51,559 nucleotides of DNA from Candidatus Aminicenantota bacterium (GTDB taxonomy: Bacteria > Acidobacteriota > Aminicenantia > UBA2199), in NCBI GenBank assembly GCA_016934475.1, contig JAFGST010000010.1, positions 1 to 51,559 of the forward strand, written 5' to 3'. Made by a program: the position numbers and the translations under genes. Of the stretch, positions 36,575 through 45,054 are shown one piece after another; position 1 is the first letter of the stretch; each line of letters begins with the position of its first letter. The notes under the pieces are model-generated. The model saw nothing but the letters and a program-made list of their open reading frames with translations. It searched no databases and had not been told where the DNA came from.

Positions 36575-38026
36575 ATGAAAAAACTCCTTGTGACGGCCGT
36601 TCTGTTCCTGTGGTTCGGCATGATCTTCGCCGCTCACGTTCCGTTCGCCGACGCCAAACAGGTCGCCCAGAATTGGGTGCAAATCCTGGCAGACGAATTC
36701 AGGGACCGGGTCACGCTGGCCGGCGGTGAATCGCTGCGGCGCCAGGGAGTTGTCGTCGGCCATGTCTTCCACCTGGCGCCTTCCGGCTTCGTGCTGGTCG
36801 CCGCCGAGGATTATCTCCCGCCGGTCAAGCTGTACTCGCTGAAGAACGAATTCGGCCGCGAGGGGCGGACGTTCGAGGAACAGATCATCGGGAACCTGCA
36901 GGCCCTGATCGCCAAGGTGAATGCCGGGACCCTGGACCCCGAAAAGTATTTTCTGGGAGTCAACCGGGACAATTTCGCCTGGCTGAAGAAGGAGCGGCCG
37001 TTGCCGCGGGCGCTGATGAGCGTGACCCCGGTTCAGGACGCCGCCCCCCTGCTGCGCACGGCCTGGAACCAGGGGGACCCCTACAACGCCCTATGCCCGG
37101 AGATCAACGGCCGCAAGCCTCCGTGCGGCTGCGTGGCCACGGCCTTCGCTCAGATATTCCACTATTTCCAGTACCCGGCGACGGGGCGGGGATCGCACAG
37201 CTACCAGTGGCGCGGGACATCCCTCACCACCCGCTTCGACCATCCATACCCCTGGGATCAGATGCTGCTCGACTACAACGAGACGCCCGGCAGCACGGAA
37301 CAGCGGAACGCCGTCGCCCGGCTGATGTTCGATCTCGGCGTGGCCTTCGAAATGGACTACAACCTGCGCGGCAGCGGCGCCTACCCCACCGACGCCCTGA
37401 CGGTCCTGCCGCTGTATTTCAAGTATTCCGATCGCATCAAGGCTATCGAGCGCAGCGGGGTCTCCAGCGATGAGCAGTGGTTCGCCATCGCCCGCCAGCA
37501 GCTGGACAACGGCCTGCCGCTGGCCTTCGCCATCTACAGCGAGGATGTCGGCCATGAGGTGGTCATCGACGGCTACCGTGTCTCCGGGGGCGCGACGAGC
37601 TTCCATATCAACATGGGCTGGGGGGGGGCGTACGACGCGTATTATTCCCTGAACAACATCATGGATTTCGATGTCAATGAATGGCAGATCTTCGTATATG
37701 ACATCTATCCGCCCGACTTCCTGGCCGTGCCGCCCCCGCAGAACACCGGCGGCGAGGCTTTTCTGAACGAAAGCCTGTTCTTTTCCCAGTATTTCTGCCG
37801 CATCCGTTGGGAAGCCGGTCCCGGCGGCGACGCCGAGCTGGGCAAATATGTGATTCTCCAGAGGGACGGCCAGGGGAACGTCTCCACGCTGGGGGAGGTC
37901 GAGCCCCGGGTCAAGGAATTCACCTTCCGCTGTGCCGATTATTCGGCCTGCAGCTACGCGGTGGTGGCGGTCGACCGCAGCGGCCGCCAATCGGTGGTGA
38001 AATATTTCCCGCTGCTCCTGCGCTAG
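36575..38026 (+). CDS. Secreted C10-family (streptopain-type) cysteine peptidase
   Basis: A 483-residue exported protease. A signal peptide (MKKLLVTAVLFLWFGMIFAA, cleavage near ADA) leads into a propeptide of about 130 residues. The papain-fold domain has the C10 nucleophile C186 in PPCGCVATAFAQIFHYF and the histidine H327 in VGHEVVIDGY, followed by FHINMGWGGAYDAYYSL, which corresponds to the conserved WGWGG region. The C-terminal 90 residues look like a beta-sandwich extension. C10 peptidases are made as inactive zymogens and degrade extracellular proteins, consistent with a peptide-fermenting lifestyle. The TAG stop overlaps the pgpA stop on the other strand in the palindrome CTAG. Confidence 0.9.
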   Translation: MKKLLVTAVLFLWFGMIFAAHVPFADAKQVAQNWVQILADEFRDRVTLAGGESLRRQGVVVGHVFHLAPSGFVLVAAEDYLPPVKLYSLKNEFGREGRTFEEQIIGNLQALIAKVNAGTLDPEKYFLGVNRDNFAWLKKERPLPRALMSVTPVQDAAPLLRTAWNQGDPYNALCPEINGRKPPCGCVATAFAQIFHYFQYPATGRGSHSYQWRGTSLTTRFDHPYPWDQMLLDYNETPGSTEQRNAVARLMFDLGVAFEMDYNLRGSGAYPTDALTVLPLYFKYSDRIKAIERSGVSSDEQWFAIARQQLDNGLPLAFAIYSEDVGHEVVIDGYRVSGGATSFHINMGWGGAYDAYYSLNNIMDFDVNEWQIFVYDIYPPDFLAVPPPQNTGGEAFLNESLFFSQYFCRIRWEAGPGGDAELGKYVILQRDGQGNVSTLGEVEPRVKEFTFRCADYSACSYAVVAVDRSGRQSVVKYFPLLLR

Positions 38027-38493
38027 ATAGGGATCGGGCCGAGAAAAATCCGGTGGAATGCCAGCAATACCCCCAGCGTGTACAGCCCGGCCAGGATGTC
38101 GTCGGTCATGATGCCGAAGCCGCGGGGCAGCGATTCGCTCAGGAGGATGGGGAAGGGCTTGACGATGTCGAAGGCGCGGAAGATAAACACGGCGGCGATG
38201 TAGAGCAGCGCCTGGCGCGGCAGCAGCCACAGGGCGATCATCTGCCCGGCCACTTCGTCGATGACGCAGGGCTGGGGATCCTTGTCCTTGAAATGGTGCT
38301 CGCTGGCCGTCGCGGCCGGAACGCCGAGAGCGGATACGATGCCCACGGCCAGGATGTATGTTAGGATCGGAGCGGAGGACAAGGGGGTGACATAGACGAT
38401 CAGGGCGGTCAGGAACGAAGCCCAGGTTCCCGGGGCGACGGGCAGGAACCCGGTGCCGAAAAATGTGGCGATCACGACCCATGGTTTTTTCAT
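38023..38493 (-). CDS. pgpA: Phosphatidylglycerophosphatase A
   Basis: A 156-residue inner-membrane phosphatase that converts phosphatidylglycerol phosphate to phosphatidylglycerol. Family motifs TGFLPVAPGTWASF, VIDEVAGQMIAL and FRAFDIVKPFPI are all present, with four hydrophobic helices. I start at the ATG at 38493, which overlaps the rimO stop codon (ATGA) and has GGAGAG upstream; the frame is open further back inside rimO but without signals. It is translated with rimO. The stop overlaps that of the convergent peptidase gene. Confidence 0.94.
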   Translation of the reverse strand: MKKPWVVIATFFGTGFLPVAPGTWASFLTALIVYVTPLSSAPILTYILAVGIVSALGVPAATASEHHFKDKDPQPCVIDEVAGQMIALWLLPRQALLYIAAVFIFRAFDIVKPFPILLSESLPRGFGIMTDDILAGLYTLGVLLAFHRIFLGPIPI

Positions 38494-39815
38494 GCTTTCT
38501 CTCCGTGCAGCATCTCGTCCTGGAAACCCGTGATGCGGACGGCCGGCATGGGCAGGCCCTCGGAGCATGCGACCCCGATCCGGCAATGGCCGTCGACCTC
38601 GGGAGCCTGGGCCCAGATGCGGCCGATGGTGCTGCCGCCGCTCCAGGGAGCCAGCGGCAGAAAATCGACCGTTTTTCCGATTAGGCTGCGGTTGAACCGG
38701 CGCGTGTTCCGCGCGGCCATGTCCAGCAGCCGCTTCTTCCTTTCCTCGATGACGCGCGGCCTCCTACGTCCCTTCAAGGCGAAGGCCGCCGTGTTTTCCT
38801 CGGGCGAGAAGGCGAATACGCCGATCCGCTCCAAGGCCGATTCGGCGCAGAAATCGAGCAATGCGGCGAAATCATCCTCGCGCTCTCCCGGAAAGCCGAC
38901 GATGAAGGTGCTGCGCAGGACGGCGGCGGGGAAGCGGCCGCGGATCTCGCGCACCAGCCGCAGATTCTGGCGAACGCTGCCGCCGCGTTTCATTCTTTTT
39001 AGCACCGCCGGCGCCACGTGCTGGAAGGGAAGGTCGAAGTAGGGCAGCACCGTGGGCTGTTCGAAGCCGGCCAGGATGTCGGGGGTGATCTCCTCGGGCA
39101 TCAGGTAGAGGACGCGCAGCCAGCGGAAGCCGAGCCCGGACAGCTCCGCCAGCAGGGCAGGCAGCCGCGAGCGGTCCCCGCGATCCCTGCCGAAATGGCT
39201 GGAATTCTGCGAGATGAGGTTCAGCTCCTCCACCCCCCTTTTCTTCAGCCCCTCGGCTTCCTTGACAATGGAGGGGATGGTCCGCGAGCGGAACGCTCCG
39301 CGGATGAGCGGGATGGCGCAGAAACTGCAGCCCATGTCGCAGCCCTCGGAGATCTTGATGAAGCTGGAGTTTACGGTGGTGAAGACGGGACGGCGGTGAC
39401 GTTCCGAGTAGAGGAACGGCCGCCGGTCGGGATACTCCCGCCGCTGCCCGGAGGCGATGGCGTCGGCGAGATCCTCGGTGTCGTTGACCCCCCAGAGGAT
39501 GTCGGCCTGAGCGAAGGTGCTTCTCAGCTCTCGATGGTATCGTTGGACCAGGCAGCCGAAAACAGCCAGTTTCCCGATCTCCCCCTTCTCTTTTTTTTCC
39601 AGCGCGGCCAAGATCTCCTCAATGCTCTCCTCCTTGGCGTCGCGGATGAAGCCGCAGGTGTTCACAGCAAGCCAATCCGGGTTCTCGTACTCGCTGACGA
39701 TCTCCATCCCCCTTTCCTGAAGCATCCCGGCCAGCACCTCGCTGTCCACCGTGTTCTTGAAGCAGCCCAGGCTCACGAAGGCGATGCGGCTGGCGGATTG
39801 GCTGCTCTTTTTCAC
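38490..39815 (-). CDS. rimO: Ribosomal protein S12 methylthiotransferase RimO
   Basis: A 441-residue radical SAM enzyme that adds a methylthio group to Asp88-equivalent of ribosomal protein S12. The N-terminal cluster cysteines are C18, C54 and C88, the radical SAM motif C159-x3-C163-x2-C166 is CDMGCSFC, and RGAFRSRTIPSI with LISQNSSHFGRD match RimO rather than the tRNA enzyme MiaB. A C-terminal TRAM-like region ends the chain. The start is GTG because a stop codon lies just upstream in frame; AAGGAATG is distant. It is first in an operon with pgpA. Confidence 0.92.
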   Translation of the reverse strand: MKKSSQSASRIAFVSLGCFKNTVDSEVLAGMLQERGMEIVSEYENPDWLAVNTCGFIRDAKEESIEEILAALEKKEKGEIGKLAVFGCLVQRYHRELRSTFAQADILWGVNDTEDLADAIASGQRREYPDRRPFLYSERHRRPVFTTVNSSFIKISEGCDMGCSFCAIPLIRGAFRSRTIPSIVKEAEGLKKRGVEELNLISQNSSHFGRDRGDRSRLPALLAELSGLGFRWLRVLYLMPEEITPDILAGFEQPTVLPYFDLPFQHVAPAVLKRMKRGGSVRQNLRLVREIRGRFPAAVLRSTFIVGFPGEREDDFAALLDFCAESALERIGVFAFSPEENTAAFALKGRRRPRVIEERKKRLLDMAARNTRRFNRSLIGKTVDFLPLAPWSGGSTIGRIWAQAPEVDGHCRIGVACSEGLPMPAVRITGFQDEMLHGEKA

Positions 39816-39844
39816 GGGACAAATTCATTCCTTGGAAAAAAGCC

Positions 39845-39873
39845 ATTGTAACAGAAGAGCTCCCCTCCGGCAA
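39845..39873 (-). promoter_or_regulatory. rimO promoter
   Basis: On the minus strand TTGCCG (rc of 39868-39873) and TACAAT (rc of 39845-39850) are 17 bases apart, ending 30 bases before the rimO start. A GC-rich imperfect hairpin (39887-39909) separates this promoter from the preceding repeat-protein gene but has no T run. Confidence 0.6.
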
Positions 39874-39933
39874 CCCGGTGTGCCCCCCGGCCGGGCGTCA
39901 GCCCGCCGGGAGGCCCCGGGGCAATATGTTCCC

Positions 39934-41520
39934 TCAACCCTCCCGTTCGCCGGTCAAGGGATTCACCTTGGCCGCACCGGATCCATTGGCCGGCCTGCTC
40001 GGCGGGGAAAGAAGCGGAGGCGGACTGCTGGTGCCGGGCTTCAGGTCGACATATTCGGTTTGGACTTCGGTCGTAGCCCCAGCGCAGTGGAAATGCAGCA
40101 TGAGGTAGGTCGGATTGTAGGTCGAATCACTGAACGTATGGAGGCTGGTGCCGTTGATCAAGAATGAATAATTGCTTCCCGATTTGACGACCTTGAGAAT
40201 GTTCCATTTGTCGAGGCCGGCCTTGATGGCGGCGGACGAACCTGATGTGATGTAGACATAACTGCCGCTATCGGTAACGAAATTGTAGGGCCCGACGCGC
40301 CAGATCCCCCATTGTCCGTTGGTCCTATAGATAAACCAATAACCGTAGGCGCTGGTCTTGCTCGTGTTGGTGCTGAGAACTATAGCGTTGGAGTAGCTGC
40401 TGCCACCCTGGAGCCGGTTCATTTCCGCGCTGGCCGTGTAATCGCCGCTGAAGGAATGGAGATACACGCTGGGCGATCCTCCGGACGGGGAGCCTTTGTA
40501 ACGGTATTTCGCCGCGAAGATATCCCAGTCGCTCGAGTAGTAGGGTGACCAGCAAGATGAGATGGGAATGCGAAAATCCTCGCGGATTCCGACGGTCAGG
40601 GTTGGGCTGACGGTGACGGTCTGGCCGATGTTGATCGAGACCGCCTGGTGGTATTCCCTGTAGCCGCAGCTGCCGCGCACATATACGTGCAAGTCGCTCT
40701 GGGCCGTGCTGAAAAAGAACGAATAAGGAGTCGTGTGGCCAGTGTCGACATAGTCGAGGTAAATGCGGGCGCCGGCCGGGGTCGAGTTGACCACCAAGTT
40801 GGCCCCCTTCAAGGCCGCCGATAATGAATGATTGTCGTTCATGGTGATGGTGCCGGAATCGGCCGCGCTTGCCCCGTCGATCTCGACCTCCAAGCCGGAA
40901 TAGCCGCCCTCGGGGGCGTAGCTGTAAGAGACGTTGGTTCCCCTGGCGTAGGTGTAGGTGCCGCTGTTGGGCGTGCCTGTGATATGTGCCCCCTTGCTGA
41001 CCGTCAGCACGAAGGTCTTGGTGGAGTTGGCCACCAGGGTGTGGTCGCCGTTCATTGTCACCGTGCCGCTGGCGGCGACGGGAGCGCCGTCCAGGGTAAC
41101 CGAAAGGTCGCTGTAGCCGCTCTGCAGGGAATAGCTGTAGTTGACGACCGTTCCTTTCTCGTGGGTCGTCGATCCGGAAGTCGGAGTCCCGGTGACGCCT
41201 TCGCCCACCGTGGTCGTCAGAGTGTAATTTTTCTTTTTCAGGACCAGGAAATACAGCGCCGCCGCCCCGGCGGCCACGACGACCAGGCCCACGATCAGCC
41301 AGGGGAATTTCTTCCCTTTCCTGACCGCGGGCGCCGATTCCTCCTGCTCGATGAACCCGGTATCCTCGCTCGACTCGTGTGAGGCGGCCGCGCTTTTCTC
41401 GGATCCCGGAGCGGCGGTGGGCGCCGCCGGCATCTGGTTGGCCCAGAAGCATACCATGGCTAAAAAGGCGATGGCCACGACCATGGACAGCGGTTTGCGA
41501 AAAATGCTTGTGGTTTTCAT
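39934..41520 (-). CDS. Membrane-anchored protein with two bacterial repeats and a PEGA domain
   Basis: A 528-residue surface or periplasmic protein of unknown function. An N-terminal hydrophobic segment (residues 11-29) acts as signal or anchor, followed by a low-complexity acidic stretch and a second helix at 73-94. Two related repeats follow (about residues 98-168 and 171-238), each with GTPxSGxxTxxxGTxVxYSY, GYSxLxVxxDG and SGTxTMNxxHxL. A PEGA domain (NLVVNSTPAGARIYLDYVDT) starts at residue 241. Residues 310-510 may be a jelly-roll, ligand-binding domain. The tail is proline- and serine-rich. The ATG at 41520 follows AAGGAGGAGGGA. PEGA and such repeats usually serve carbohydrate binding or surface attachment. 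Confidence 0.8.
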   Translation of the reverse strand: MKTTSIFRKPLSMVVAIAFLAMVCFWANQMPAAPTAAPGSEKSAAASHESSEDTGFIEQEESAPAVRKGKKFPWLIVGLVVVAAGAAALYFLVLKKKNYTLTTTVGEGVTGTPTSGSTTHEKGTVVNYSYSLQSGYSDLSVTLDGAPVAASGTVTMNGDHTLVANSTKTFVLTVSKGAHITGTPNSGTYTYARGTNVSYSYAPEGGYSGLEVEIDGASAADSGTITMNDNHSLSAALKGANLVVNSTPAGARIYLDYVDTGHTTPYSFFFSTAQSDLHVYVRGSCGYREYHQAVSINIGQTVTVSPTLTVGIREDFRIPISSCWSPYYSSDWDIFAAKYRYKGSPSGGSPSVYLHSFSGDYTASAEMNRLQGGSSYSNAIVLSTNTSKTSAYGYWFIYRTNGQWGIWRVGPYNFVTDSGSYVYITSGSSAAIKAGLDKWNILKVVKSGSNYSFLINGTSLHTFSDSTYNPTYLMLHFHCAGATTEVQTEYVDLKPGTSSPPPLLSPPSRPANGSGAAKVNPLTGEREG

Positions 41521-41561
41521 TCCCTCCTCCTTTTTGAGAGATCGAAAATTCCTATCAGACA

Positions 41562-41567
41562 ATTATA
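41562..41567 (-). promoter_or_regulatory. Possible -10 box for the repeat-protein gene
   Basis: A minus-strand TATAAT lies 42 bases ahead of the ATG in an AT-rich stretch that includes a T-rich tract (41590-41625). No good -35 box is seen, so the assignment is weak. Confidence 0.35.
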
Positions 41568-41637
41568 TTGGATTTGTGATTTTATCTCATCTTTTTTTTA
41601 AATATTTTTTTCTCTCGTGGAGTGAACTAAGGTTCAA

Positions 41638-41666
41638 TTGACGGGTTTTCAATACTGTGATATATG
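41638..41666 (+). promoter_or_regulatory. Promoter of the dehydrogenase-lyase operon
   Basis: TTGACG (41638-41643) and TATATG (41661-41666) are 17 bases apart; the operon begins at 41700 with AAAGGAGG in front. Confidence 0.55.
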
Positions 41667-41699
41667 AATGGCGGATTATTGTCTAGAAAGGAGGCATAT

Positions 41700-42845
41700 A
41701 TGAGTCTTTCGGGGGAAAAAGCGCCGCAAAAGAGGTATCGCATCGCCTGGCTGCCCGGCGACGGCATCGGGATCGAGGTGCTGGCCGCGGCCAGGGTCGT
41801 CCTTGACAAACTGCATTTCACCGCCGAGTACGTCCACGGCGACATCGGCTGGGAGTTCTGGTGCAAGGAGGGCGACGCCTTCCCGCAGCGCACCATCGAC
41901 CTGCTCAAGAGCGTCGACGCGGCCATGTTCGGCGCCATCACCTCCAAGCCGGTCAAGGCGGCCGAGGCCGAGCTTGTGCCCGAGTTGAAGGGCCGGGGCC
42001 TCGTCTACCGCTCGCCGATCGTGCGCATGCGCCAGCTCTTCGACCTGTACAATTGCCTGCGCCCCTGCAAGGCCTATCCCGGCAATCCGCTGAACTTCAA
42101 GGAGAACATCGACCTGGTGGTCTTCCGCGAGAATACCGAGGACCTTTACTCCGGGGTGGAGTTCAACCAGGTGCCGCCCGAGCTGGCCGAGGTCCTGGCC
42201 AGGCTTTCCAAGCCCTTCGCGGCGTTCAAGGATCTTCCCGGCGACCAGTACGCCATCTCGACCAAGATCAATACCCGCAAGGGATCGGAGCGCATCATCC
42301 GCGAGGCCTTCGAGTTCGCCAAGAAGTTCGGCCGCAAGAAGGTCACCGTGGTGCACAAGGCCAACGTGGTGCGCGCCACCGACGGCCTGTTCCTGGAGAC
42401 CGCCAGGGAGGTGGCCCAGGGCTATCCCGAGATCCAGATGGACAACGCCAACATCGACGCCATGTGCATGTGGCTGCTGAAGAACCCCTTCAACTACGAT
42501 GTCCTGGTGGCCCCCAACCTCTACGGCGACATCATCTCCGACCTCTGCGCCCAGATGGTCGGCGGCCTGGGCTTCGGCTGCTCGGGCAACATCGGCGAGA
42601 AGCTGGCCGTCTTCGAGCCGACCCACGGCTCGGCGCCGAAATACTCCGGCCAGCAAAAGGTCAATCCCATCGCCACCATCCTGGCCGCCAAGATGATGCT
42701 CGACTGGCTCGGCGAGACCGAGATGGGCGCGCGGCTGGAGACCGCAACCGCCGCGGTGATCAAGGAAGGCAAGGTGCGCACCTACGACATGGGGGGGGCC
42801 AACAAGACGCTGGAGATGGCCGAGGCGATCGCCGCGAAGCTGTAA
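41700..42845 (+). CDS. Isocitrate/isopropylmalate/homoisocitrate dehydrogenase family enzyme
   Basis: A 381-residue beta-decarboxylating dehydrogenase, oxidising a 2-hydroxy acid with a carboxylate at C3 and releasing CO2. Visible motifs are LPGDGIGIE, the substrate loop RSPIVRMRQLFDLYNCLRP, FRENTEDLYSG, catalytic lysine VVHKANVVR, metal aspartates in DNANID and NLYGDIISDL, and the cofactor region HGSAPKYSGQQKVNP. The last retains the lysine, tyrosine and valine that favour NADP in E. coli isocitrate dehydrogenase. The substrate loop has Ile where E. coli isocitrate dehydrogenase has Asn115, so isocitrate may not be the substrate. Context: first gene of an operon with an HMG-CoA-lyase-type enzyme, CoA-transferase and a two-subunit hydro-lyase. 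Substrate unproven. Confidence 0.85.
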   Translation: MSLSGEKAPQKRYRIAWLPGDGIGIEVLAAARVVLDKLHFTAEYVHGDIGWEFWCKEGDAFPQRTIDLLKSVDAAMFGAITSKPVKAAEAELVPELKGRGLVYRSPIVRMRQLFDLYNCLRPCKAYPGNPLNFKENIDLVVFRENTEDLYSGVEFNQVPPELAEVLARLSKPFAAFKDLPGDQYAISTKINTRKGSERIIREAFEFAKKFGRKKVTVVHKANVVRATDGLFLETAREVAQGYPEIQMDNANIDAMCMWLLKNPFNYDVLVAPNLYGDIISDLCAQMVGGLGFGCSGNIGEKLAVFEPTHGSAPKYSGQQKVNPIATILAAKMMLDWLGETEMGARLETATAAVIKEGKVRTYDMGGANKTLEMAEAIAAKL

Positions 42846-42898
42846 ATCCCCGGCATCTTGCATGAACGCCGGGCAAGGGCGCAAAGGGAGGTCATTCA

Positions 42899-43819
42899 AT
42901 GAATGAGATCCGTATTCATGAAGTCGGCCTACGGGACGGGCTGCAGATCGAGAAGCAATCCGTGCCCCTGGAAAAGAAGGTCGAATGGGTGGAAGCCCTG
43001 CTGGCCGCCGGCGTCGGCATGATCCAGCTGGGTTCGTTCGTCAACCCGGAGAGGGTGCCGCAGATGGCCGACAGCGACAAGCTCTTCGCCCATTTCGGCC
43101 AGGCGGGACGAAAGCCGGTTACGGCCGTCCTGTCGGGGCTGGTGCTGAATGAAAAAGGGCTTGAGCGCGGCATGGCCTGCGGGGTCGACATGTTCTGCAT
43201 GGGGGTGTCGGCCAGCGAAACCCACAGCCGCAAGAACACGGGCAAGGGCACCGATGAGGCCATCGGTCAGATCGTCGCCATGGCCCAGGCGGCCCTGAAA
43301 TCCGGCAAGCGCGTCCAGGCCTCCATTCAGTCGGCGTTCGGCTGCGGCTTCGAGGGGCCCATGGCTCCCGAGAGGGTCTTGGCCATCGTCGACAGGTACC
43401 TGGAGGCGGGCATAGGCAATATCAGCCTGGCCGACACGGCGGGTCATGCCCACCCCCCCCAGGTGGAAGGCCTGTACGGGGAAATCCGCAAGCGCGACGG
43501 CAAGGCCGAGCTGGCCTGCCACTTCCACAACACCTACGGCCTGGGGCTGGCGAACTGCTATGCGGCCATGAGAGCCGGGGTGACGTATTTCGAGGCGGCG
43601 CTGGGCGGACTGGGCGGCTGCCCCTTCACCAAGGTGGCGGCGGGCAACGTCTGCAGCGAGGACCTGGTCCATTCCCTGCAGCGCCAGGGGCTGGCCATGG
43701 AGATCGACCTGGACAGGCTCACCGAGACCGCCCGCGATCTCGGCCGCTTCTTCGGCCGCGAGCTCCCCGGATTCATCCTCAAGGCAGGCTCCATCGTCCG
43801 TTTCAGGAAAACGCCATAA
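42899..43819 (+). CDS. Hydroxymethylglutaryl-CoA lyase family protein
   Basis: A 306-residue TIM-barrel enzyme of the DRE-TIM family, lyase branch. RDGLQ near residue 12-17 provides the catalytic arginine and aspartate, CHFHNTYGLGLAN holds the metal histidines, SFVNPERVPQM is typical of HMG-CoA lyase, and C241 lies in GGLGGCPFTK. Members cleave 3-hydroxy-3-methylglutaryl-CoA to acetoacetate and acetyl-CoA, or act on related 3-hydroxy-3-methyl acyl-CoAs such as citramalyl-CoA. The ATG follows GGGAGG. The CoA-transferase gene starts 12 bases downstream and would supply or accept the CoA group. A homocitrate or isopropylmalate synthase assignment is unlikely given the lyase motifs. Confidence 0.88.
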   Translation: MNEIRIHEVGLRDGLQIEKQSVPLEKKVEWVEALLAAGVGMIQLGSFVNPERVPQMADSDKLFAHFGQAGRKPVTAVLSGLVLNEKGLERGMACGVDMFCMGVSASETHSRKNTGKGTDEAIGQIVAMAQAALKSGKRVQASIQSAFGCGFEGPMAPERVLAIVDRYLEAGIGNISLADTAGHAHPPQVEGLYGEIRKRDGKAELACHFHNTYGLGLANCYAAMRAGVTYFEAALGGLGGCPFTKVAAGNVCSEDLVHSLQRQGLAMEIDLDRLTETARDLGRFFGRELPGFILKAGSIVRFRKTP

Positions 43820-43831
43820 AGGAGTAACACC

Positions 43832-45025
43832 ATGAAATTACTGGAAAAGGTCAGGATCGTTGACCTGACCAATGTCCTTTCGGGACCGTTCTGCACCATG
43901 CACCTGGCCCTGCTGGGAGCCGAGGTGATCAAGGTGGAGAATCCCGAGGGGGGCGACCTCGCCCGCAAGCTGGGCAATGTCCCCGGCCTGAACAAGCAGC
44001 TGATGGGCACCAGCTTCCTGGCGCAGAACGCCAACAAGAAATCGCTCACCCTGAACCTGAAGCTCGACGAGGGCAAGGAGATCTTCCGCAAGCTGGTCGA
44101 GAGCGCCGACGTGCTGGTGGAGAATTTCCGCCCCGGCGTCATGGACCGCCTCGGCTTTTCCTATTCGAAGTTGTCGGAGATCAATCCGCGCTTGGTCTAC
44201 TGCGCCATCTCCGGCTTCGGCCAGACGGGGCCCGATGCCTTCAAGCCGGCCTACGACCAGATCATCCAGGGCCTGAGCGGGGTCATGGCCATCAACGGCG
44301 ATGAGCGCCTGAACCCGCTGCGCTGCGGATTCCCGGTCTGCGACACGGTCGGCGGCTTGAACGCGGCCTTCGCCATCATGGCCGCGCTTTATTACCGGGA
44401 GAAGAGCGGTCGCGGCCAGTTCATCGACATCGCTATGCTCGACTCGATCATGCCGCTGATGGGCTGGGTGGCGGCCAACCTGCTCATCGGCGGCCAGCAG
44501 CCGCTGCTTCTGGGCAACGACAACTTCACCGCCGCCCCATCGGGGGCCTTCGCCACCCAGGATGGCTACGTCAACATCGCCGCCAACCAGCAGAAGCAGT
44601 GGGAAGACCTGGCCGACGCCCTAGGCGTTCCGGAGCTGAAGAACGATCCCCGCTTCCAGGAGCGCGACACGCGGAAAGGCAACCGCAAGCTGCTGACTCC
44701 CCTGCTGGAGGCCAGGCTGAAGGAGAACACGACCGCCTACTGGGTCGACCTGCTCAACGACCGGGGCATCCCCTCCGGCGACATCGTCGGCCTGGAGGCG
44801 GCACTGACCTCGGAGCAGGCCCGGCACCGGCAGGTCATCGAGGAGGTCAAGGAGGAGGGGATCGGAACCATCAAGATCTTCAACCTGACCGCCAAGTTCT
44901 CGGAAACCCCGGCCGGGATCGATGCCCCGCCGCCGCGCCTGTCGGCCCATACCGCGGAGATCCTCGAGGGGCTGGGCTACAGGAAAGAGGACGTCAAGGC
45001 GTTCAAGGAAAAAGGCGCGATCTGA
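43832..45025 (+). CDS. Class III CoA-transferase (CaiB/BaiF family)
   Basis: A 397-residue enzyme of the formyl-CoA transferase/CaiB family. The N-terminal Rossmann region is RIVDLTNVLSGPFCTMHL with GAEVIKVENPEGGD, the catalytic aspartate is D171 in VCDTVGGLNAAF, and YREKSGRGQFIDIAML follows. These enzymes move CoA between carboxylic acids via a mixed anhydride on the aspartate. AAGGAG precedes the ATG. Lying between the lyase and the hydro-lyase genes it probably activates the hydroxy acid made by the latter. Confidence 0.92.
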   Translation: MKLLEKVRIVDLTNVLSGPFCTMHLALLGAEVIKVENPEGGDLARKLGNVPGLNKQLMGTSFLAQNANKKSLTLNLKLDEGKEIFRKLVESADVLVENFRPGVMDRLGFSYSKLSEINPRLVYCAISGFGQTGPDAFKPAYDQIIQGLSGVMAINGDERLNPLRCGFPVCDTVGGLNAAFAIMAALYYREKSGRGQFIDIAMLDSIMPLMGWVAANLLIGGQQPLLLGNDNFTAAPSGAFATQDGYVNIAANQQKQWEDLADALGVPELKNDPRFQERDTRKGNRKLLTPLLEARLKENTTAYWVDLLNDRGIPSGDIVGLEAALTSEQARHRQVIEEVKEEGIGTIKIFNLTAKFSETPAGIDAPPPRLSAHTAEILEGLGYRKEDVKAFKEKGAI

Positions 45026-45054
45026 GCGCCGCCACAACACAAGGAGGAACCACC

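Noticed and set aside
38023-38026. Unusual read-through or fusion at the peptidase/pgpA junction.
   Set aside because: It is a simple CTAG overlap of two convergent stop codons, common in compact genomes.
39887-39909. Rho-independent terminator after the repeat-protein gene.
   Set aside because: The hairpin has a bulge and no run of T on either strand.
42899-43819. Homocitrate synthase, citramalate synthase or isopropylmalate synthase.
   Set aside because: The sequence has the lyase signatures CHFHNTYG and GGLGGCPFTK and the short length of HMG-CoA lyases.
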